Source: Oscillospiraceae bacterium (lineage in GTDB: Bacteria > Bacillota > Clostridia > Oscillospirales > Oscillospiraceae). Taken from it: a stretch of 36,891 nt of DNA. Of the stretch, positions 15,814-24,414 are shown piece by piece (position 1 is the stretch's first letter; every line of letters begins with the position of its first letter). Location of the stretch: the NCBI GenBank assembly GCA_024697625.1, contig JAILFJ010000059.1, positions 1 through 36,891 on the forward strand, written 5' to 3'. The notes under the pieces are model-generated. The model did no database searches. It was not told the DNA's origin and was given only the letters and a program-made list of their open reading frames with translations. The translations under genes were made by a program, and so were the position numbers.

Positions 15814-17520
15814 ATGGCATACGGACCTCTGACAAAAGGGCATCTCAGCAGCCTCGCGCGCGGAGAGATTTATCAGGAAGCGGGTAATTGGCGTCCGGAC
15901 GCCTATACGCTCCCGTTTCCCGAACGTCTGGCAGAATTCATCGAGTCCTATTTTGATATTCTTCCTGCGGACAGTGTCCGCAGGAAATCGGCAATGGCCG
16001 AACTGATCAGCATCGGTGCATCCGCCCGAGACGTAAAGCTTGCCCGAAACACGCTGAGTGAGTGGCTTACGGGAAAACGCGATCCAAGTGTGAGCAGCAG
16101 CGACAGCCAGACGAGGGATAATATTTACCGTCTCTGTGCCGCTCTGGATCTCGACATGGAGCTTACGGAAGAGCTCTTTGAAAAAGTCTTTTTCTCTCGG
16201 GCTTTTCATTTGAAATCGTTGAAGGAACTCTCTTTTTTCTATTTTGCCAGAAAGGACAGTTTCGCCGGTGTGGAAGGTTGTCGCTGGTATACCACGGGCC
16301 TCAGGGTATGGGAGGATGTGGAAAAAACAGCGCCGCCTTCTGCCTCCTCCGTACATCAGCCCATCAGGGATACCGTGCTGCTTGAGGATCGTACCGCAGC
16401 CATGAACGATACAGAATTCCTTCATTTTCTCTCATCTCATCCGGAAACCTTCTCACGGGAGAACCAGTTCGTCAGAGCCCGTGATCAGGTTCGGGAATAT
16501 GCCCGCAGAGCCTGTCTGATGACGCAGGAACTGTCTCATGCAGGCTCCGGTTCAGAGATTCCCTATGAACCGCTGATCAACCACATTCTTGCTTACTCTC
16601 AGAGAAAGCTCTCCGGGACATCGGGTACGGTATCCTCACTGAAGACGCTTCCGGCCCAGCTGACAACAAATTTTCCCACAGGCCAGATTTTGCGTAAGAT
16701 CTGCATTGGAGACGCCTGCAGCTATGATCAGATTTATAAGATGCTCTGCCTGCTTCTTTTCTATTGTTTTCATGCAAATCGCGTACCTGTTTCGGACATA
16801 AAACAGCGCTTCGGAGATTTTCTTCGTTTTGCAAACCTCAGTCTTGAGCGGGACGGTTGTTCAGAGCTCTATCCTCGTCAGCCCTACGGCGGTCTTCTTC
16901 TCTTCTGCGCTGCACAGGACGATCCGATTGCCGCGCTTCAGGATTTTATTGAGCGATCTGTCAGTCTGGAATCCGAGTCTGTTCTGCTGGAAAAAACAAA
17001 ACAGTTATCCGGAATGACGCCGGATAACTGCCTTTCCCTGATTCGTAGTCTCGGAAGAGATCCTTTTCTTGTTTCACTGACTGTCGGAACCCTGAGCCGG
17101 AGCTCCTGTTCTTTGGACCCCACGGAGTTGATCCACGCCAGCCATTATGACGATCCGATCGGTGAAACCGTTCAGCTTCTCTACATGCGTGCCGGCTTCT
17201 CAGAGGATGAGAAGAGACTTCTGGAATGCTGCTCCCTGCTGCCTCCCGGCGGTGTTTCGGAGTCTTTGCTGTGCCTGCTGTTTCCCGATAAAGGCCTTCT
17301 CACCGCACAGGAGCTGAAGAGCTGCGGTTGGCTGGACTGTACAAAAGGGCTCTGGAGTATGCACTACCGCATCCGAAGGGTCATCACGGATCTGGAGGTG
17401 TCCGGGAAGTATACCCGGGACTTTCTGGATGCCGCCGCACTTATCCCATTGGAAAAACTGCCGGATGAAGATGCCTCTCAACTGAATAAACTTCTGAAGC
17501 ACAGACATCGTTTCTGTTAG
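15814..17520 (+). CDS. HTH-like protein with a STAND-type C-terminal half lacking the P-loop
   Basis: Function unknown; a likely partner of the preceding receptor. The 568-residue soluble protein has an N-terminal part (about 70-165) of the type NTLSEWLTGKRDPS, then RDNIYRLCAALDLDMELTEE, an HTH-like module common in clostridial accessory proteins. A helical middle follows. Residues 385-530 match the later STAND segments of its neighbour: LIRSLGRDPFLVSLTVGTL resembles the GxP helix, ECCSLLPPGGVSESLLCLLF the winged-helix opening (ACASLFPGRGLSSELLLRLF there), and SCGWLDCTKGLWSMHYRIRR the MHD-like end (RSGWLRFDPSGGLWTMHPLV). No Walker A or B is present. ATG at 15814 has AAGGAG upstream; the operon gap is 18 bases. 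Confidence 0.8.
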   Translation: MAYGPLTKGHLSSLARGEIYQEAGNWRPDAYTLPFPERLAEFIESYFDILPADSVRRKSAMAELISIGASARDVKLARNTLSEWLTGKRDPSVSSSDSQTRDNIYRLCAALDLDMELTEELFEKVFFSRAFHLKSLKELSFFYFARKDSFAGVEGCRWYTTGLRVWEDVEKTAPPSASSVHQPIRDTVLLEDRTAAMNDTEFLHFLSSHPETFSRENQFVRARDQVREYARRACLMTQELSHAGSGSEIPYEPLINHILAYSQRKLSGTSGTVSSLKTLPAQLTTNFPTGQILRKICIGDACSYDQIYKMLCLLLFYCFHANRVPVSDIKQRFGDFLRFANLSLERDGCSELYPRQPYGGLLLFCAAQDDPIAALQDFIERSVSLESESVLLEKTKQLSGMTPDNCLSLIRSLGRDPFLVSLTVGTLSRSSCSLDPTELIHASHYDDPIGETVQLLYMRAGFSEDEKRLLECCSLLPPGGVSESLLCLLFPDKGLLTAQELKSCGWLDCTKGLWSMHYRIRRVITDLEVSGKYTRDFLDAAALIPLEKLPDEDASQLNKLLKHRHRFC

Positions 17521-17538
17521 CGATTGGGCATTGTCCTC

Positions 17539-18258
17539 TCAGGCATCTGATAACGATATCCAAAGCGCCGGACGCACCGTAAAGGAGGAATAATCGTTGT
17601 AGTAGCTCACGCCGATCAGTCCTTCAGACATGACGACGGCCGCAAAGCTCTGACGTCTCCCTGTCGAACGCAGCCACCACCAGCCGTTTCCGTTTCCGCT
17701 GTAGGCAAATGCGCCCTGTGCGACTGCATACTGTGTCGGACTGCAAATCCGTTCTTCATAGGTGGAAAAATAGTTTTCCGCCTCTTTATAGCTGAGAAGA
17801 AATACTTTATCGGAAGTATTATTCCCGTTGTCGGTACTCCACGCGCTGTTGCCCTGTCCGTTATTATCCACAGACACGGTCAGAATCGCCGCCTGTTCTT
17901 CATCGCTGAATGCGGATTTCAGAAACCTGTCATTCAGCCAGCTTCGCAGGCTGCAGTTCTCCCAGGTGGTATCTTCCCAAGTGTTATGATAGGGCAGCGA
18001 ATCCAGAGCATGCCTGCTGAGCAGCAGCGCTCTGTCTCCCTGTACATCCAGTACCGTCCACTCGATTGCTTCTTTCCCGTTTTCGGCATCGTTATCCTGT
18101 TCATAGGAGCCGAAAAACACCTGATCACCAACCTGAACAGGCCCTTTTACCGGATTCCGCCCGTCCTCCGCAAAAGCAGCCGGCATCATGAGTGCAAGGA
18201 GCAACAGCAGCCCCAGGAGCTGAACTATACTGTCCGTTTTCTTATGTACTCTGATCAT
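17539..18258 (-). CDS. Secreted DUF6273 protein
   Basis: A 239-residue exported protein of unknown function. After a signal peptide (residues 11-30, cleavage after AFA) it shows the full DUF6273 pattern: VQVGDQVFFGSYEQD, IEWTVLDVQGDRALLLSRHALDS, TWENCSLRSWLN, FLKSAFSDEE, a Cys-Pro-Thr turn, WWWLRS and the end motif VRPALWISL. The fold is thought to resemble the formylglycine-generating enzyme/C-type lectin group, so ligand binding is possible. I chose the ATG at 18258, eight bases from GGAG; the one at 18264 is only two bases away. It lies 28 bases downstream of sortase B, probably in the same operon, but has no sortase signal. Confidence 0.85.
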   Translation of the reverse strand: MIRVHKKTDSIVQLLGLLLLLALMMPAAFAEDGRNPVKGPVQVGDQVFFGSYEQDNDAENGKEAIEWTVLDVQGDRALLLSRHALDSLPYHNTWEDTTWENCSLRSWLNDRFLKSAFSDEEQAAILTVSVDNNGQGNSAWSTDNGNNTSDKVFLLSYKEAENYFSTYEERICSPTQYAVAQGAFAYSGNGNGWWWLRSTGRRQSFAAVVMSEGLIGVSYYNDYSSFTVRPALWISLSDA

Positions 18259-18286
18259 CTTCATATCTCCGTTCTCAGCATCAGTA

Positions 18287-19063
18287 TCAGGAGTCCGCAA
18301 TCTCCCGTATAATTGTCAGAAGTACCGTCCGGGCATCTGTGTAGTCTGTCGAGCAGGTCGTAAGCGCCAGGATACGGGGGTTTTCCTCAGCTCGCACCGC
18401 TGCGAATTCCGCCTCATTCAGCTGTTCTGCGTTTCGTTCGGCAAAGTCCAGCACTCTATCCAGGTGCTTTGCCGCATACTCCGGGTCGAAGATCAGCTCC
18501 TCCGAAGCCGGGCACTGGAAGCAGGCCAGCGGAATCAGTCTGTATACCCTGTCCGGCAGGATCAGTCTGCCTCCTGCGGCGCTCTGAAAGAATCTCGCGC
18601 CGCGATAGAGTTCGAGATCCCCAAACATCCGGTGATTCTCCATATGATGGCCGTAAACGACGGAGTAAACATCCTCGCCGCTCCTTCGGTTCCGTGAATC
18701 CAGAAAGATACTGCCGGCGAGAGAGTAGTTTCCGTAAACGTCTGTGCTGAGGTAGCTGAGGTTTGTCCTGCCCTGCAGGACGGGGTAGTCCACCGCCGTT
18801 CCGTCCAGGCAGAGCCAGGCGCAGACGTCCGGGTTCACCGCCTGCAGCTCTTCAAATCCCGGTCCGGCCATGTCGCTTTCCCCTTCTGTCATCGCTGGCT
18901 TGAGGCGCATCATGCTCTCCTGCACGTTTCCGGCGCTTACATAGACCTGATTATTGTCCCACAGTGCATAGCCCGCATACAGACCCGCCAGCAGCAGCAT
19001 GACACAGACCAGCATATTCACCAGACGGTTCAGTGTCTTCAAAATCCACGCTGCGGTCTTCAT
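18287..19063 (-). CDS. srtB: Class B sortase
   Basis: A membrane-anchored transpeptidase that joins cell-surface proteins to peptidoglycan or pilus subunits. The 258-residue protein has an N-terminal membrane helix (residues 14-34) and the class B catalytic set: His139 in YGHHMENHRMFGDL, Cys237 in LALTTCSTDYTDARTVL and Arg245. No obvious NPQTN-like substrate is visible in this window, so its substrates lie elsewhere. The ATG at 19063 overlaps the end of the YihY gene (ATGA) and is preceded by GGAGGAGATCGT; the longer frame to 19369 is antisense-like noise inside YihY. Translational coupling with YihY is likely. Confidence 0.92.
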   Translation of the reverse strand: MKTAAWILKTLNRLVNMLVCVMLLLAGLYAGYALWDNNQVYVSAGNVQESMMRLKPAMTEGESDMAGPGFEELQAVNPDVCAWLCLDGTAVDYPVLQGRTNLSYLSTDVYGNYSLAGSIFLDSRNRRSGEDVYSVVYGHHMENHRMFGDLELYRGARFFQSAAGGRLILPDRVYRLIPLACFQCPASEELIFDPEYAAKHLDRVLDFAERNAEQLNEAEFAAVRAEENPRILALTTCSTDYTDARTVLLTIIREIADS

Positions 19064-19878
19064 ACGATCTCCTCCACTTTCAGATCGTTCAGAGAGAGGT
19101 TGAGGGCGGCGCCCAGGTAGATGATCTGTCCGTTCAGGTACATCCAGTACATCAGCAGAATGACAGAGGCAAGGGAACCGTACACCAGCGAATAACGTGC
19201 AGACGCTGCGATAAAGGCCGAAAACACCAGGCTCATGATTACCATGCCCAGCATGGTAAAGATCGCACCCGGCCAGGTACGCATCCCGGATCCCGCCGGC
19301 TTTGCCACCGCATAAAGAGCCCAGAATATCAGGAACAGACCCCCTCCGAAAAGGAGATACTTGAGCCACAGCCAGCTCTTGCTTATATCCAGGAACGGGA
19401 TTCTCTCGTTGAGGGCGTTCAGGAGCTCCCGGCTGGTGAACATGACCAGAATGCCGAAATAGATTTCGGCCAGAAAGATCACCGCAAAAACCAGACTGAG
19501 CAGGTACCCGACGATCCCTCTGTAACGATGTGCCAGTTCCATTCTTCCGATTGTGACCAGCATGCTTCGTACTCCGGCAGACGCGGAGATCAGCAGTATG
19601 GTAAGTCCGGCATAGAACATCACCGGGCTGTTGTTCTCGGAGACATAGCTCAGGAAGCCCTTCAGGGTCTGAACCGTATCCTCGTGCAGAAAATTACGCG
19701 TGAAGTCCAGAACCTCCATTGCACGGTGATAGCTGTTACCGAGGAGGGTGTACAGGCAGATAATCAGAGGAAAGAAGGTCATCATCAGATAATAGCTCAG
19801 CGCCGCAGAGGCAAGGGGAAGCTGCCTGTCGTTATAGTAGCGGATCAGATCGCTGATTACAAAGGCTGTTTTTTTCAT
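19060..19878 (-). CDS. YihY/BrkB family inner membrane protein
   Basis: A 272-residue integral membrane protein with about six hydrophobic segments and the N-terminal family motif LPLASAALSYYLMMTFFPLI (residues 20-39). The C-terminal SLVYGSLASVILLMYWMYLN stretch also fits. The family was once called ribonuclease BN, but that activity belongs to another protein; its true role is unknown. ATG at 19878 has AGGAGAGACAAG before it. It overlaps sortase B by four bases and lies 80 bases downstream of ftsZ, across a strong hairpin. Confidence 0.9.
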   Translation of the reverse strand: MKKTAFVISDLIRYYNDRQLPLASAALSYYLMMTFFPLIICLYTLLGNSYHRAMEVLDFTRNFLHEDTVQTLKGFLSYVSENNSPVMFYAGLTILLISASAGVRSMLVTIGRMELAHRYRGIVGYLLSLVFAVIFLAEIYFGILVMFTSRELLNALNERIPFLDISKSWLWLKYLLFGGGLFLIFWALYAVAKPAGSGMRTWPGAIFTMLGMVIMSLVFSAFIAASARYSLVYGSLASVILLMYWMYLNGQIIYLGAALNLSLNDLKVEEIV

Positions 19879-19895
19879 CTTGTCTCTCCTGCGGC

Positions 19896-19930
19896 GGAAA
19901 GAGCTCCTCCGCGGTGGAGGAGCTCTTTCC
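19896..19930. terminator. Perfect 15-bp hairpin between ftsZ and yihY
   Basis: GGAAAGAGCTCCTCC (19896-19910) pairs perfectly with 19916-19930 across a 5-base loop. A run of five T follows only on the plus strand (19931-19935), whereas the flanking genes are read on the minus strand. For minus-strand transcription it is a strong hairpin without a U-tract, sitting just before the yihY ribosome binding site, so it may reduce or process the ftsZ transcript rather than end it. Confidence 0.65.
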
Positions 19931-19958
19931 TTTTTGATGGGCTGACACTGTGGTCGGC

Positions 19959-21152
19959 TTATCTGGTGTTAAAGATCTTAAAAATATTGTCGAAGGGATC
20001 CTCTGCCGGGTCTGCCGGTTTGGCCTCTTCTGCCGGGGCCGCCGGGGCCTTGGCCGGAGCCTGCTGGAACACCGGCGGGACCACCGGACCGCTCGCAGCA
20101 GCAGCCGGAGTCGTGCTCACCGGCGTGATGGGCTCCTGTACCTGGGCTGCCATTTTCTCCGCAGCCTTTTTCTCGGCCGCTGCAGCCTGTGCAGCCCCTT
20201 CCTCAAAGCCCGTGGCGATGACGGTAACACGGATCTCGTCCTGCATGGTCTCGTCAAAGCTCGCGCCGAAGATGATGTTGGCATCGGGATGCGCGGCCTC
20301 CTGCACCAGGTCCGCCGCTGCCTCGACGTCCTCCAGCCCCATATCCGACGAGCCGGTGATGTTGATCAGGACACCGTGTGCGCCGTTGATGGAGGTCTCC
20401 ATCAGAGGGCTTGCTACCGCAATGCGTGCGGCCTCCTCGGCCTTGCCCTTGCCGGCCGCATGTCCCACGCCCATGTGTGCATAACCGGCATCCTTCATGA
20501 TGCAGGTGACGTCTGCGAAGTCCAGATTAATAAAACCGGTGTTCTTGATGAGATCCGAGATGCTCGTCACGGCCTGACGAAGAACGTCGTCTGCAATCTC
20601 AAAAGCGTTAGCCAGTGTGACCTTCTGATCGGTCGCATACTTCAGGCGGTCATTCGGGATGATCAGCAGCGAGTCCACCTTGCCGAGCAGCTCACGGATG
20701 CCTTCATTCGCACGTTCCATGCGCTTGTTGCCCTCGAACTTAAACGGCTTGGTCACCACGCCGACGGTCAGAATCCCGGCGTCCTTGGCAATATCCGCAA
20801 CGGTCGGCGCCGCTCCTGTTCCGGTACCGCCGCCCATACCGGCCGTAATAAAGACCATGTCGGTGTCCTCCAGAACCGCAGAGATCGCGTTCCGGCTCTC
20901 CTCGGCCGCGCGTTTGCCGATCTCAGGGTCTGAACCTGCACCCTGGCCCTTTGTAATCTTTTCTCCGATCTGAATCTTCTGATCGGCGTTGGAAATAGAC
21001 AGCGCCTGTTTATCAGTATTGACCGCTATGAATTCAACACCCTGGGTACCGTCCTTCACCATGCGGTTGACAACGTTGTTGCCGGCTCCGCCGACACCGA
21101 TCACCTTAATTGTTACAACGTTCTCCGGACCCGATTCGGTCTTATAATCCAT
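19959..21152 (-). CDS. ftsZ: Cell division GTPase FtsZ
   Basis: FtsZ is the tubulin-like GTPase that forms the division ring. The 397-residue protein contains the glycine-rich GTP-binding loop (GGAGNN, 21-26), the tubulin signature [10 protein letters not shown] (107-116), the KPF/ERANEGI region and the T7-loop segment INLDFADV needed for hydrolysis. A long Ala/Pro-rich linker (about 320-384) ends in the conserved C-terminal peptide [12 protein letters not shown], which binds membrane tethers. No ftsA lies next to it. ATG at 21152 follows AGACAGGAGGCACAG, and it has its own promoter at 21218-21246. Confidence 0.98.
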   Translation of the reverse strand: MDYKTESGPENVVTIKVIGVGGAGNNVVNRMVKDGTQGVEFIAVNTDKQALSISNADQKIQIGEKITKGQGAGSDPEIGKRAAEESRNAISAVLEDTDMVFITAGMGGGTGTGAAPTVADIAKDAGILTVGVVTKPFKFEGNKRMERANEGIRELLGKVDSLLIIPNDRLKYATDQKVTLANAFEIADDVLRQAVTSISDLIKNTGFINLDFADVTCIMKDAGYAHMGVGHAAGKGKAEEAARIAVASPLMETSINGAHGVLINITGSSDMGLEDVEAAADLVQEAAHPDANIIFGASFDETMQDEIRVTVIATGFEEGAAQAAAAEKKAAEKMAAQVQEPITPVSTTPAAAASGPVVPPVFQQAPAKAPAAPAEEAKPADPAEDPFDNIFKIFNTR

Positions 21153-21217
21153 ATCCTGTGCCTCCTGTCTGAATCAATAACGCCACTAATGCGTAACTTT
21201 CTGTCTTTGTGTTCCCT

Positions 21218-21246
21218 ATAATATTACATTTTTTCTCTCAGGTCAA
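21218..21246 (-). promoter_or_regulatory. Sigma-A promoter of ftsZ
   Basis: TTGACC (21241-21246) and TATTAT (21218-21223) on the minus strand are 17 bases apart and give a leader of roughly 60 bases before ftsZ. This allows ftsZ to be expressed apart from the upstream dcw genes. Confidence 0.75.
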
Positions 21247-21320
21247 TAGTTTTTTTCATTTTCAGGAAACTTTTTGTAAACAGATTGTCATTTTTATTGA
21301 AACTGCACAGAATGTTTCTC

Positions 21321-22118
21321 TCAGTTTGGACTGAAAAGTGCCCGTTTTCCGTCTGAAAGGTCAATCACACCGATATCGCCGTCCTTCAGGGTTTCCAGCA
21401 CGCCCGCCAGCATTGCGAACTTCTGGTCCACCTGAGAGTATCTGCCCAGAACCACGGTGTATCTTCCCTCGTAGACCAGCTCCGGACTGTTTTCCTTTTC
21501 AAAATCGATGCGCTGGATCTGCCCGGTCATACCCCTTCCCTCGATCTGGTGAAGAATGTCCACAAGATAGTCGACACTGTCCTCATTGCCGTTGGCGGCT
21601 GTCATGCGCTCGCCGATGAACAACGTGCCTGGATTGAAGTTTACAATGGGTACGAGGTGAGCCGTCTCGCCCTCAGCCGTCTTGCCGAGGATCTTTGCGC
21701 CGTGGTCCATGGTCCATTCTTCGTCGCCGAGGATCAGATAGGCGAGGGCCGTGCTCTCCTTGACGGCGACCGTCATACGGTTCGGCAAGGCGCGGCGCAG
21801 TGAGACCTCCTCGATATACGGAAGCTTTGCGAACACACGGCTGATGGCGGCGAAGCGGTCAAAGAAAAACAGGTTGTCTCCCTCTTCGATGTCAATGGCC
21901 CGTATGATTTCATCATCCGAGTAGTGGGTGTTCCCTTCCACCTGGATATCCTCCACGCGGAAAAAAAGGCTCAGCACAAACACAGCAGCAACGATCACCA
22001 CCACAAAAATGAGCGGTCTGCTGAAGCCTCTGCGACGTCTTGCGCGCAGAAACTCCTCCTGTGTCTCGTCTGTCAGTGCCGACAGATTCAGTCTGTCTTT
22101 CCAGCTTTTTTCCGCCAT
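21321..22118 (-). CDS. ftsQ: Division protein FtsQ/DivIB
   Basis: A bitopic divisome protein that links septal peptidoglycan synthesis to the ring. The 265-residue product has a basic cytoplasmic tail (RARRRR near 26-31), one membrane helix (about 35-53), and a POTRA domain beginning FFRVEDIQVEGNTHYSDDEI, followed by the FtsQ beta domain. ATG at 22118 is preceded by GGAGGTACCT; the longer frame to 22181 crosses the promoter. Its usual partner ftsL is not seen in the cluster. Confidence 0.93.
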   Translation of the reverse strand: MAEKSWKDRLNLSALTDETQEEFLRARRRRGFSRPLIFVVVIVAAVFVLSLFFRVEDIQVEGNTHYSDDEIIRAIDIEEGDNLFFFDRFAAISRVFAKLPYIEEVSLRRALPNRMTVAVKESTALAYLILGDEEWTMDHGAKILGKTAEGETAHLVPIVNFNPGTLFIGERMTAANGNEDSVDYLVDILHQIEGRGMTGQIQRIDFEKENSPELVYEGRYTVVLGRYSQVDQKFAMLAGVLETLKDGDIGVIDLSDGKRALFSPN

Positions 22119-22169
22119 AGGTACCTCCAGAGCACAAAAATAAACAGGCTGCAAAAAAACAGTCTGTTT

Positions 22170-22178
22170 ATTATAGCA
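22170..22178 (-). promoter_or_regulatory. Extended -10 promoter of ftsQ
   Basis: The minus strand reads TGCTATAAT, a perfect -10 (22170-22175) with a TGn extension (22176-22178) and a poor -35, about 50 bases upstream of ftsQ. An inverted repeat (22139-22147 with 22164-22172) overlaps it and could act as a weak terminator for transcripts arriving from murG. Confidence 0.55.
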
Positions 22179-22214
22179 CATTATTCTGTACAGGAAAAGC
22201 GTCTTTCCCGTTTT

Positions 22215-23348
22215 TTATTCTGTCGCCTTTCGTCCTGCATAATCCAGAACTGCATCCGTGATCCGGTCGATCGCGTCCCCTGCAGAGAGCGTCTCCATCG
22301 CCCTGCCCATCTCGCGGAGCCGGTCCCGGTCCCGCAGCAGGGAGCGAATCTCTTCAAGAAAACTCTCCGCTGTAAACTCACCCTCAAGCAGCACTCTGGC
22401 ACCTCCGGCCCGCTCGACCAGGCGCGCGTTTCGCTCCTGATGGTGGTTTGTCACATTCGGCGAAGGGACGATCAAGGCAGGCTTTCCGATGCTGCTCAGC
22501 TCGGAGAGCGTGGATGCACCCGCACGGCAGAGCACCAGATCCGCCGCCGCCAATAGTCTCGCAGAATCAAAGATATATTCTCTTAGCTCGACGCCGCAGT
22601 TCTCCGGCTCCACACCGGCTGTCTCGAGCCTTGTCAGGACTTCGCTGTAATACGTCTTCCCCGTCGCATGGATCAGGCGGAATTCTCTCTGGTCCTTCAT
22701 GTGCGGAAGCATCTCACTGAAGATGCCGTTCATATGGCCGGAGCCCAGAGAACCCCACATCGACACCACCAGCGGAAGGTCTTCCTCGAAGCCGAGTTCT
22801 TTTCTCGCAGTCTCACGCGTGTAGGCTGTGAAGCCTTCCCGGACCGGAGTCCCTGTCACCCGGAGGTCCCGCACCCCGGGATAGTGCGCCCGGCTCTCTT
22901 CATAGCCCAGCAGAACGCAGTCCGCCTGTCGGCTCAGCAGCTTTGTCGTCAGGCCCGGTACGGCGTTGCTCTCGTGGATCAGTGTCGGAATCCCCAGCTT
23001 CGCCGCCTCATGCAGTACCGGGTAACAGACATATCCTCCCGTTCCGAGCACCGCATCGGGCCTGAATTCCTTCAGGATCCGCCTGGCCTCCCGTTCCGAA
23101 CCAAACACGTTCTTCACGGTGTTCAGGTTGTGGCTCACGTCCTCCAGACGGTGTCCGCGGCTCAGATTCGTCACCTTCAGCGGCAGAATTCGGTATCCCT
23201 CTCTGGGTACCAGATCCATCTCCATCCTGCCCTCGGCACCGAGGAAAAGAATCTCGCAGTCAGGCAGTCTCTCCGTCAGGCACTGGGCTATGGCTACCGC
23301 GGGGTTGATATGCCCGGCGGTCCCGCCGCAGGTAAGTACAAACTTCAT
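22215..23348 (-). CDS. murG: UDP-GlcNAc:lipid I N-acetylglucosaminyltransferase
   Basis: MurG adds GlcNAc to lipid I to make lipid II on the inner membrane face. The 377-residue GT28 protein shows the first glycine loop CGGTAGH (7-13), the second GTGGYVCYP, the HESNAVPG segment, and the donor-site stretch GASTLSELSSIGKPALIVPS. The ATG at 23348 gives the family-typical start MKFVLTCGGTAGH. Frames that start at 23423 or 23390 add up to 25 residues without a proper ribosome binding site. It follows mraY closely; murD and ftsW, which usually lie between them, are absent. Confidence 0.96.
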   Translation of the reverse strand: MKFVLTCGGTAGHINPAVAIAQCLTERLPDCEILFLGAEGRMEMDLVPREGYRILPLKVTNLSRGHRLEDVSHNLNTVKNVFGSEREARRILKEFRPDAVLGTGGYVCYPVLHEAAKLGIPTLIHESNAVPGLTTKLLSRQADCVLLGYEESRAHYPGVRDLRVTGTPVREGFTAYTRETARKELGFEEDLPLVVSMWGSLGSGHMNGIFSEMLPHMKDQREFRLIHATGKTYYSEVLTRLETAGVEPENCGVELREYIFDSARLLAAADLVLCRAGASTLSELSSIGKPALIVPSPNVTNHHQERNARLVERAGGARVLLEGEFTAESFLEEIRSLLRDRDRLREMGRAMETLSAGDAIDRITDAVLDYAGRKATE

Positions 23349-23406
23349 CCTTCTTTTCGCTCTCCCCGCAGCCGGTATCTCGCTTCGCATCCCCTCAGCA
23401 GCGCTC

Positions 23407-24414
23407 TCATCCTGCGATGTCATAAACCTGCAGGAAAGAGACGGCCATGCAGATGACGGAGATGCAGGTATAGAGGATAAAGATCTCCTTCTCCTTCCAC
23501 ATCCGGCCGGTCCAGCCTCCCATCTCCAGGTGATGATGGAAGGGGGCCATCTTGAAAACCCGTTTACCGTGGGTTGCCTTATAATAACCCACCTGGATGA
23601 TATCCGACAGTGTTTCTATGATGAACATGGCGCAGAGCGGGATCAGAATCATCGGGATATTGAAAGAAAATGCCAAGGCCGCGATGGCTCCGCCGAGGAA
23701 GAGGCTTCCGGTATCCCCCATGAAGATCTTGGCCGGATTGAAGTTATAGGTCAGGAACCCGATGAGCCCTCCCACCATGGCCGATGCAAAGAGACCGAGC
23801 TGCTGAAAGCGTTCGCCCCAGGCAAAGGTCAGAAGCACAAAAAACAGGAACACCGGGATCGAAGTCCCTGTTGCCAGGCCGTCGATGCCGTCCGTGATAT
23901 TGACGGAGTTAACCGTCCCTACAATCACGAACATCGCAAACAGATAATACAGCCATGAGGGCAGTGTGAAGATCTTTCCGGAGAATGGCATGTACAGTGC
24001 CGGTGTAATAAAGCCAACCTTTCTCATCACCAGGATAAACAGGAAGGCCGCCAGAAGCTGGAGGGCAAACTTCTGATGTGTAGTCAGGCCCATGTTTTCC
24101 TTCTTCAGGACCTTTTTCAGATCGTCTATCAGCCCGATGGCGCCAAAGATCGCCGCAAACAGCAGGACAAAGATATGCTCAAAGCGTCCGTGCAGCATGG
24201 CCGGAAAGCCAAGGGTGAGACACACCAGCGCCGCCGCGGAGATAAACAGAACGCCGCCGATTGTGGGAGTCCCGTCTTTCGCCTTGTGCTGTTTTACCTC
24301 CGCTTTATGGAGCTGCTGCGCTTTCTTCCGGATCAGCCAGGGGATATATACTCTGCCCAGTCCCGTTGAAAACACGAGTGCAAGCACAAAAGCACACATT
24401 AACTGAATCGTCAT
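23407..24414 (-). CDS. mraY: Phospho-MurNAc-pentapeptide transferase MraY
   Basis: MraY moves phospho-MurNAc-pentapeptide onto undecaprenyl phosphate to form lipid I. The 335-residue membrane protein has about ten hydrophobic segments and the catalytic landmarks DGTPTIGGVLF, NSVNITDGIDGLATG and FMGDTGSLFLGG. Its start overlaps the murE stop as ATGA, so the two are probably translationally coupled. Confidence 0.97.
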   Translation of the reverse strand: MTIQLMCAFVLALVFSTGLGRVYIPWLIRKKAQQLHKAEVKQHKAKDGTPTIGGVLFISAAALVCLTLGFPAMLHGRFEHIFVLLFAAIFGAIGLIDDLKKVLKKENMGLTTHQKFALQLLAAFLFILVMRKVGFITPALYMPFSGKIFTLPSWLYYLFAMFVIVGTVNSVNITDGIDGLATGTSIPVFLFFVLLTFAWGERFQQLGLFASAMVGGLIGFLTYNFNPAKIFMGDTGSLFLGGAIAALAFSFNIPMILIPLCAMFIIETLSDIIQVGYYKATHGKRVFKMAPFHHHLEMGGWTGRMWKEKEIFILYTCISVICMAVSFLQVYDIAG

